Of a DNA stretch of 34,380 nt, positions 27,466 through 34,380 are shown one piece after another. Made by a program: the position numbers and the translations under genes. Under the pieces are notes generated by a model. That model did no database searches. It was not told the DNA's origin and saw only the letters and a list, made by a program, of their open reading frames with translations. The stretch comes from Rhodanobacter sp. (GTDB lineage: Bacteria; Pseudomonadota; Gammaproteobacteria; Xanthomonadales; Rhodanobacteraceae): positions 1 through 34,380 of the forward strand of contig DZBX01000006.1 in the NCBI GenBank assembly GCA_022730075.1, written 5' to 3'. Each line of letters starts with the position of its first letter. Position 1 is the stretch's first letter.

Positions 27466-28671
27466 ATGTTTGAAATGATCGAAAGAGCAATACCCAATGC
27501 AATCATCAAGGTGATCGGCGTGGGCGGCGGCGGTGGCAACGCCGTGGCGCACATGCTCGGTTGCGACATCGAGGGCGTGGAGTTCATCTGCGCCAACACC
27601 GATGCGCAGGCGCTGAAAAACTCGGGTGCGCGCCAGGTGCTGCAACTCGGCGCCAACGTCACCAAGGGTCTGGGTGCCGGCGCCAATCCGGAGGTCGGCC
27701 GCCAGGCCGCGCTGGAGGATCGCGAGCGCATCGACGAGGCGCTGGCTGGCGCCGACATGGTGTTCATCACCGCCGGCATGGGGGGTGGCACCGGAACCGG
27801 CGCGGCACCGGTGCTGGCGCAGCTGGCCAAGGAGCGCGGCATCCTGACCGTGGCCATCGTCACCAAGCCGTTCCCGTTCGAGGGTCGGCGGCGCATGCAG
27901 GTGGCGCTGAAGGGCATCGAGGATCTGGCCCAGCACGTCGATTCGCTGATCACCGTGCCCAACGAGAAGCTGCTCAGCGTGCTCGGCCGCGAGGCCACCA
28001 TGATCAGCGCATTCAAGGCCGCCAACGAGGTGCTGGTCGGCGCGGTACGCGGCATCGCCGATCTGATCACCCGCCCCGGCTTGATCAATGTCGACTTTGC
28101 CGATGTGCGCACGGTGATGAGCGAGATGGGCATGGCGATGATGGGCAGCGGCACCGCGCGTGGCGATGACCGTGCCCAGGCCGCGGCCGAGGCGGCGATC
28201 AGCAACCCGCTGCTGGACGACGTGAACCTGAATGGCGCCAGCGGCATCCTGGTCAACATCACCGCCGGCCCGAACATGACCATGCGCGAATTCGACGAGA
28301 TCGGTCGCGTGGTGCACGACTTCGCCGCCGAAGACGCCACCGTGGTGATCGGTACCACGCTGGACGCCGAGATGCAGGACGATGTGCGCGTCACCGTGGT
28401 CGCCACCGGACTCAACCGCAACGTGGCGCGCAGCACGCGCCCCGCGCCGCGCGAGGAGATGGTGACGCCGCAGCCGCGTCCGCGCCCGGTGATGTTGCGC
28501 ACCGGCACCGGGCCGGCCGTGGCCGCCGCCGTGCCTGCGCGCGTCAGCGTCAGCGTGCCGCGCGTACGCGCCGACGAGCAGGCCGATGCCGCGCAGCAAC
28601 CGGCCACGCCGCCGCCAGCGGGTTTCGACTACATCGACATTCCGGCCTTCTTGCGCAAACAGGCCGATTGA
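27466..28671 (+). CDS. ftsZ: Cell division protein FtsZ
   Basis: FtsZ is the tubulin-like GTPase that forms the division ring. The 401-residue product begins [20 protein letters not shown] and carries the GTP signature GGGTGTG at residues 106-112, exactly as numbered in E. coli. The T7 catalytic loop [11 protein letters not shown] is intact. A proline- and arginine-rich linker (about 320-385) leads to the conserved C-terminal peptide [14 protein letters not shown], which binds FtsA and ZipA. A strong GGAGG lies seven bases before ATG 27466. The long structured gap upstream sets it apart from the overlapping genes before it. Confidence 0.98.
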   Translation: MFEMIERAIPNAIIKVIGVGGGGGNAVAHMLGCDIEGVEFICANTDAQALKNSGARQVLQLGANVTKGLGAGANPEVGRQAALEDRERIDEALAGADMVFITAGMGGGTGTGAAPVLAQLAKERGILTVAIVTKPFPFEGRRRMQVALKGIEDLAQHVDSLITVPNEKLLSVLGREATMISAFKAANEVLVGAVRGIADLITRPGLINVDFADVRTVMSEMGMAMMGSGTARGDDRAQAAAEAAISNPLLDDVNLNGASGILVNITAGPNMTMREFDEIGRVVHDFAAEDATVVIGTTLDAEMQDDVRVTVVATGLNRNVARSTRPAPREEMVTPQPRPRPVMLRTGTGPAVAAAVPARVSVSVPRVRADEQADAAQQPATPPPAGFDYIDIPAFLRKQAD

Positions 28672-28702
28672 CCCGGTATCCGCTCGCAGGATTGCGACCG
28701 GT

Positions 28703-28746
28703 ACCCGTCGCCGCCGCCGCTCCCGTCCGCGGGGGTGGCGACGGGT
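28703..28746. repeat. 10-bp perfect inverted repeat after ftsZ
   Basis: ACCCGTCGCC (28703-28712) and GGCGACGGGT (28737-28746) are separated by a 24-base GC-rich loop that could pair further. No T run follows, so it is not a clear intrinsic terminator, but it could pause polymerase or protect the ftsZ mRNA 3' end. Confidence 0.55.
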
Positions 28747-28789
28747 CGTTGTCGCTGCCGGGACGCGGCCGGTATTTACTGTACTAAAA

Positions 28790-28813
28790 GGTTTACTTTA
28801 TCCTCCGTAAACC
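28790..28813. promoter_or_regulatory. GGTTTAC-N10-GTAAACC inverted repeat upstream of lpxC
   Basis: A perfect 7-bp inverted repeat with a 10-base spacer (24 bp, about two helical turns) lies in the AT-rich stretch 52 bases before lpxC. A poor -35/-10 pair (TTTATC 28797, TACATT 28820, 17 apart) overlaps it. The form suggests a dimeric regulator site at an lpxC promoter. No protein can be named. Confidence 0.5.
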
Positions 28814-28865
28814 CTGTGTTACATTTCGGCCCACTTTGGCAGCTGCCCCGCCAGGTTTAACAACA

Positions 28866-29777
28866 ATGATCAAGCAGCGCACTTTGAAAAATGCCATCCG
28901 CGCCACCGGCGTCGGTCTGCATACCGGGGACAAGGTTTACATGGCGCTGCGCCCGGCCGCGCCCGATACCGGCATCGTGTTCCGTCGCACGGACCTGCCG
29001 ACGCCGATCGACATTCCGTCGCGTTGCGAGTTTGTCGGTGACACGCGGCTGTCGAGCACACTGGTGCGTGACGGTGCGCGTGTGGGTACCGTCGAGCATC
29101 TGCTCTCGGCCATGGCCGGTCTGGGCATCGACAACGCCTACGTCGATCTGTCCGCGCCGGAGGTGCCGATCATGGATGGCAGCGCCGGTCCTTTCGTGTT
29201 CCTGCTGCAATCGGCCGGGATCGAGGAGCAGGCTATCGCCAAGCGCTTCATTCGCATCAAGAAGCCGATCAAGGTCGAGGATGGCGACAAGTGGGCGCGC
29301 TTCGAGCCGTTCAACGGTTTCAAGGTGGGTTTTTCGATCGAGTTCAAGCATCCGCTGTTCAGTTCGCGCACTTCGCGCGCGGAGATCGACTTTTCCACCA
29401 CATCCTTCGTCAAGGAAGTCAGCCGCGCGCGTACCTTCGGTTTCATGCGCGATATCGAGATGCTGCGCGAGCGCAATCTCGCCATGGGCGGCTCGATGGA
29501 CAATGCCATCGTGCTGGACGACTACCGCGTGCTCAACGAGGACGGCTTGCGTTACGAGGACGAATTCGTCAAGCACAAGATTCTCGACGCGATCGGCGAT
29601 TTGTACCTGCTCGGCCACAGCCTGATCGGTGCGTTCTACGGGCACAAATCCGGGCATGAGCTGAACAACCGCTTGTTGCGCACACTGATGGCGGATGCCA
29701 CGGCGTGGGAAGAAGTCAGTTTCGACGATGCCGAGCTGGCGCCGATTTCCTACGCGCATCCGGCGCAGGCGATCTGA
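28866..29777 (+). CDS. lpxC: UDP-3-O-acyl-N-acetylglucosamine deacetylase LpxC
   Basis: LpxC is the zinc deacetylase that commits UDP-3-O-acyl-GlcNAc to lipid A synthesis. From ATG 28866 it has 303 residues and the canonical start [20 protein letters not shown]. Zinc ligands are all present: His78 in EHLLSA, His237 and Asp241 in HKILDAIGD, with the catalytic His264 in GHKSGHELN. An in-frame GTG at 28836 was rejected because it adds an unconserved leader. The gene sits at the usual end of the dcw cluster, with AT-rich promoter-like DNA before it. Confidence 0.97.
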   Translation: MIKQRTLKNAIRATGVGLHTGDKVYMALRPAAPDTGIVFRRTDLPTPIDIPSRCEFVGDTRLSSTLVRDGARVGTVEHLLSAMAGLGIDNAYVDLSAPEVPIMDGSAGPFVFLLQSAGIEEQAIAKRFIRIKKPIKVEDGDKWARFEPFNGFKVGFSIEFKHPLFSSRTSRAEIDFSTTSFVKEVSRARTFGFMRDIEMLRERNLAMGGSMDNAIVLDDYRVLNEDGLRYEDEFVKHKILDAIGDLYLLGHSLIGAFYGHKSGHELNNRLLRTLMADATAWEEVSFDDAELAPISYAHPAQAI

Positions 29778-29840
29778 ACCGGGCACCAGACGTTGTGCCG
29801 GATTTGTGACGAAGGCGCCGGTTTTCGCCCATGCCTGCGA

Positions 29841-30290
29841 TCAGGATCCAGCGAGCGCGGCCAGAGCGATGAGGCGGGCCCGCAGTTCCGGGTCCGGAAT
29901 GGAAGCAGCGGCAGCGCGCAGATGGCGCGCGGCCGTGGCGGAAAGTGTCGGCCGTTGCGCTGGTTCCACCGGGGGGGCGGGCAGGGGAGCAACTTTCACG
30001 ATCAGTATGCGTGCACCCACCCCGAGGGTACGCGCCAGGCGCAGGATCGCGGTCTGCTCCATGCGCAGACGTGACGCCCATGTCGCACTGCTGGCGACGA
30101 ACACGATGCGCTCGCCGTGGATGCCGCCGAGCCTGACGTGTTCGGCCAGGGTGGGCAGCAAGTGTTGGCGCAGTTGCTGATCCAGTTTCCCCAGGGCCGC
30201 GGCCTTGGTGAACAAGCCGCCGAGGCTGCTGCAGTCCGCGACACTCTGCGGGCCGCGCACGCGGCGTGACTGCTGCGGGGGCGATTGCAT
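29841..30290 (-). CDS. dciA: DciA family replicative helicase loader (DUF721)
   Basis: DciA is the ancestral loader of the DnaB replicative helicase in bacteria that lack phage-derived DnaC. The 149-residue product carries the DUF721 domain: a helix GGLFTKAAALGKLDQQLRQHL followed by the KH-like core RIVFVASSATWASRLRMEQTAILRL. The C-terminal third is Ala/Pro-rich and helical. The gene lies on the minus strand, convergent with lpxC (63 bases between) and divergent from the M23 gene only 22 bases away. The DciA assignment is based on domain pattern and on its common location near secA and lpxC. Confidence 0.88.
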   Translation of the reverse strand: MQSPPQQSRRVRGPQSVADCSSLGGLFTKAAALGKLDQQLRQHLLPTLAEHVRLGGIHGERIVFVASSATWASRLRMEQTAILRLARTLGVGARILIVKVAPLPAPPVEPAQRPTLSATAARHLRAAAASIPDPELRARLIALAALAGS

Positions 30291-30312
30291 CTACCGGGAA
30301 CTCGAACTGTCG

Positions 30313-31254
30313 ATGATGAACATCATACTGGTCTCCGACGCGCGCAAGGCGCCGCGCAGCATCGATCTGCGCAATCCGCGCCAGCGCATGCTGGCACTGG
30401 GTGCGCTGCTGGGCGCGGTACTGGCCTTGGTCGGGCTGGGCGTGGCATTGAGCTGGCTGGTGTACAGCCCGCGCGATCACGCGCTGGCTGAAATACGCGC
30501 GCTGCGCATGCAGTTGAGCGCGCAGCAGGCCGAGCTCGGCAGCATGCGGCGCAGTTCGCAGCGGGATCTCAATGCCATGGCGGTAAAGCTGGGCCAGCTC
30601 GAGGCGCAGTCCTTGCGTCTGGGTGCGTTGGGCGAACGTCTGGCGCGGGCCGGAAAACTCGAGGACGGCGAGTTCAATTTCGACACCGATCCCGCGATCG
30701 GCGGACCGGAAGTCCCCCTGCAACAGGCCAGCGTGCTGCCGCAGGACATGGATCGCGGCCTCACCGCCTTGCGCCGGCGTTTCGATGCGCAGCAAAGCCA
30801 GCTCGACTTGCTGCAGCGCCTGCTGCTGGATCGCAAAGTCGATGCCGCGGCGCAGCCCAGCGGCATGCCGGTGGCCAACGGCTTCATCGACTCCTATTTC
30901 GGTCCGCGCAGCGACCCATTCACCGGCGGCCGCGAATTTCATACCGGGCTGGATATCGATGCGCCCGCGGGCACGCCGATCACCAGCGTGGCGCGCGGCA
31001 TCGTCAGTTTCGCCGGGGTGCGCAATGGCTACGGCAATGTGGTCGAGGTGGACCATGGCAACGGCTATCTGACCCGTTACGCGCACGCGGAAAAGTTGCT
31101 GGTGCACGTCGGCGAGGCGGTGCGTGCCGGGCAGGTGCTGGCGTTGGTGGGCTCCACCGGGCGGTCTACCGGCCCGCACGTGCATTTCGAAGTCTGGCAT
31201 CACGGCAAGGTCATCAATCCGCTGGCCTTCGTGCAGGCGCGGAGGCTGCGCTGA
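30313..31254 (+). CDS. M23 family metallopeptidase, membrane-anchored
   Basis: This is a probable peptidoglycan hydrolase or a regulator of one. The 313-residue protein has a basic cytoplasmic start, one membrane helix at about residues 28-52, a coiled coil (about 58-115) and a C-terminal LytM/M23 domain. Zinc ligands are intact: His210 and Asp214 in HTGLD, and His289-Val-His291 in GPHVHFEV, so it should be an active endopeptidase, unlike EnvC/NlpD-type proteins. SYFGPRSDPFTGG is a common entry to the domain. ATG 30313 and 30316 are alternatives. It precedes secA in related genomes; no secM is seen. Confidence 0.92.
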   Translation: MMNIILVSDARKAPRSIDLRNPRQRMLALGALLGAVLALVGLGVALSWLVYSPRDHALAEIRALRMQLSAQQAELGSMRRSSQRDLNAMAVKLGQLEAQSLRLGALGERLARAGKLEDGEFNFDTDPAIGGPEVPLQQASVLPQDMDRGLTALRRRFDAQQSQLDLLQRLLLDRKVDAAAQPSGMPVANGFIDSYFGPRSDPFTGGREFHTGLDIDAPAGTPITSVARGIVSFAGVRNGYGNVVEVDHGNGYLTRYAHAEKLLVHVGEAVRAGQVLALVGSTGRSTGPHVHFEVWHHGKVINPLAFVQARRLR

Positions 31255-31349
31255 GAGGCTGTGAATTTTTCAGCTTCTCAGCCCGGCCATGGATGGCCGG
31301 ACGCGCCGATGAAAATTCCTCATGGCGCGGAATTTTCACAGGCTCTGAG
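31251..31349. mobile_element. MITE-like or REP-like inverted-repeat element
   Basis: The 15-base ends CTGAGAGGCTGTGAA (31251-31265) and TTCACAGGCTCTGAG (31335-31349) are inverted repeats with 13 of 15 matches. Inside lie two more hairpins: CCGGCCAT/ATGGCCGG (31283-31300) and CGCGCC...GGCGCG (31302-31329), the latter also holding GAAAATTCC/GGAATTTTC. The 99-base unit encodes nothing and could fold almost throughout. The stop codon of the M23 gene (31252-31254) lies inside the left end. Terminal repeats starting GAGGCTGTGAA are reminiscent of IS ends, so a non-autonomous element is plausible but unproven. Confidence 0.55.
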
Positions 31350-31398
31350 CCCTGCGTCTGGATGCGTCGTGCCCGGGCCTTGAATTCGAGGTTTCGCG

Positions 31399-31415
31399 CC
31401 GCCATCCGATGGCGG
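31399..31415. repeat. Short hairpin in the secA leader
   Basis: CCGCCAT and ATGGCGG are separated by CCG. A TAGTAT -10-like hexamer follows at 31425, about 57 bases before secA, without a clear -35. The hairpin may be part of the secA promoter region. Confidence 0.35.
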
Positions 31416-31481
31416 GTACCGGCGTAGTATCCTTCGCCATTTGCGCGGCCTGGTCGCGCCACCGCCGCGAGCGAATTCCAG

Positions 31482-34235
<2,754 letters not shown>

Positions 34236-34380
34236 GAGGCTGGGAAATATCGTCCACCTCTGCGACCGCCAGACGCCCGTGCCGGCGGCGCGCTGTGGGT
34301 AAATCGGGGTTATTTGGCTCACCCGACTCCCCAAATGTGCCCACAACGCACCGGGTCGCGAACGCCCGGCGACGTTCTCG
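34236..34380. other. Region downstream of secA
   Basis: No gene is recognisable in the last 145 bases. The first bases, with the secA stop (GCTGAGAGGCTGGGAA, 34231-34246), repeat the junction found at the M23 stop with 15 of 16 matches. Imperfect inverted sequence GTGGG...GGGG / CCCC...CCCAC spans about 34297-34345. Confidence 0.4.

Noticed and set aside
31255-31481. A secM-like arrest gene upstream of secA
   Set aside because: No ORF with a signal peptide and an arrest motif is present between M23 and secA; the space holds inverted repeats instead.

Overview
The window is a conserved, GC-rich, densely packed chromosomal segment of a gammaproteobacterium. It most likely comes from the Xanthomonadales/Lysobacterales, possibly Rhodanobacteraceae-like. 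The reasons are the dcw cluster order without murD, a short FeoB followed by a small Cys-rich partner, DciA rather than DnaC as helicase loader, an M23 peptidase gene just upstream of secA, and a type A RNase P RNA between rsmI and mraZ. No CRISPR array, prophage, IS transposase, tRNA or rRNA is visible. This is core genome, and I found no new defence or biosynthetic system. The less ordinary content lies in the intergenic DNA and in one small protein.

Layout. (1) 1-4665: pilM (3' part), pilN, pilO, pilP and pilQ, the type IV pilus alignment complex and outer-membrane secretin, ended by a strong terminator. (2) 4878-7314: ferrous iron uptake, with an extended -10 promoter abutting a Fur-box-like palindrome, then feoA, feoB and an 81-residue Cys-rich membrane protein, all overlapping. 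(3) 7386-11489, minus strand: lpoA-yraN (overlapping), then a PfkB-family sugar kinase and a Prx6-type peroxiredoxin preceded by a perfect 16-bp palindrome. (4) 11563-12811: rsmI and rnpB. (5) 12812-13300: a mostly non-coding stretch that ends in a TTGACA promoter and a MraZ operator. (6) 13301-28671: the dcw cluster mraZ-rsmH-ftsL-ftsI-murE-murF-mraY-ftsW-murG-murC-ddlB-ftsQ-ftsA-ftsZ, in which rsmH to ftsQ have no gaps. (7) 28866-34235: lpxC, dciA (minus), an M23 peptidase and secA.

The dcw genes make lipid-linked peptidoglycan precursor (MurE, MurF, MraY, MurG, MurC, Ddl) and build the septum (FtsL, FtsI, FtsW, FtsQ, FtsA, FtsZ). LpxC commits acyl-UDP-GlcNAc to lipid A, LpoA would activate a peptidoglycan polymerase, the M23 protein probably trims peptidoglycan, and SecA drives export. 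Envelope synthesis is therefore the theme of most of the window. MurD is absent from its usual place between mraY and ftsW, which fits the MurD2/MurL route known from Xanthomonas.

Coordinates and motifs were read by hand from the sequence. Gene names rest on recognised motifs, length and synteny, not on database searches.
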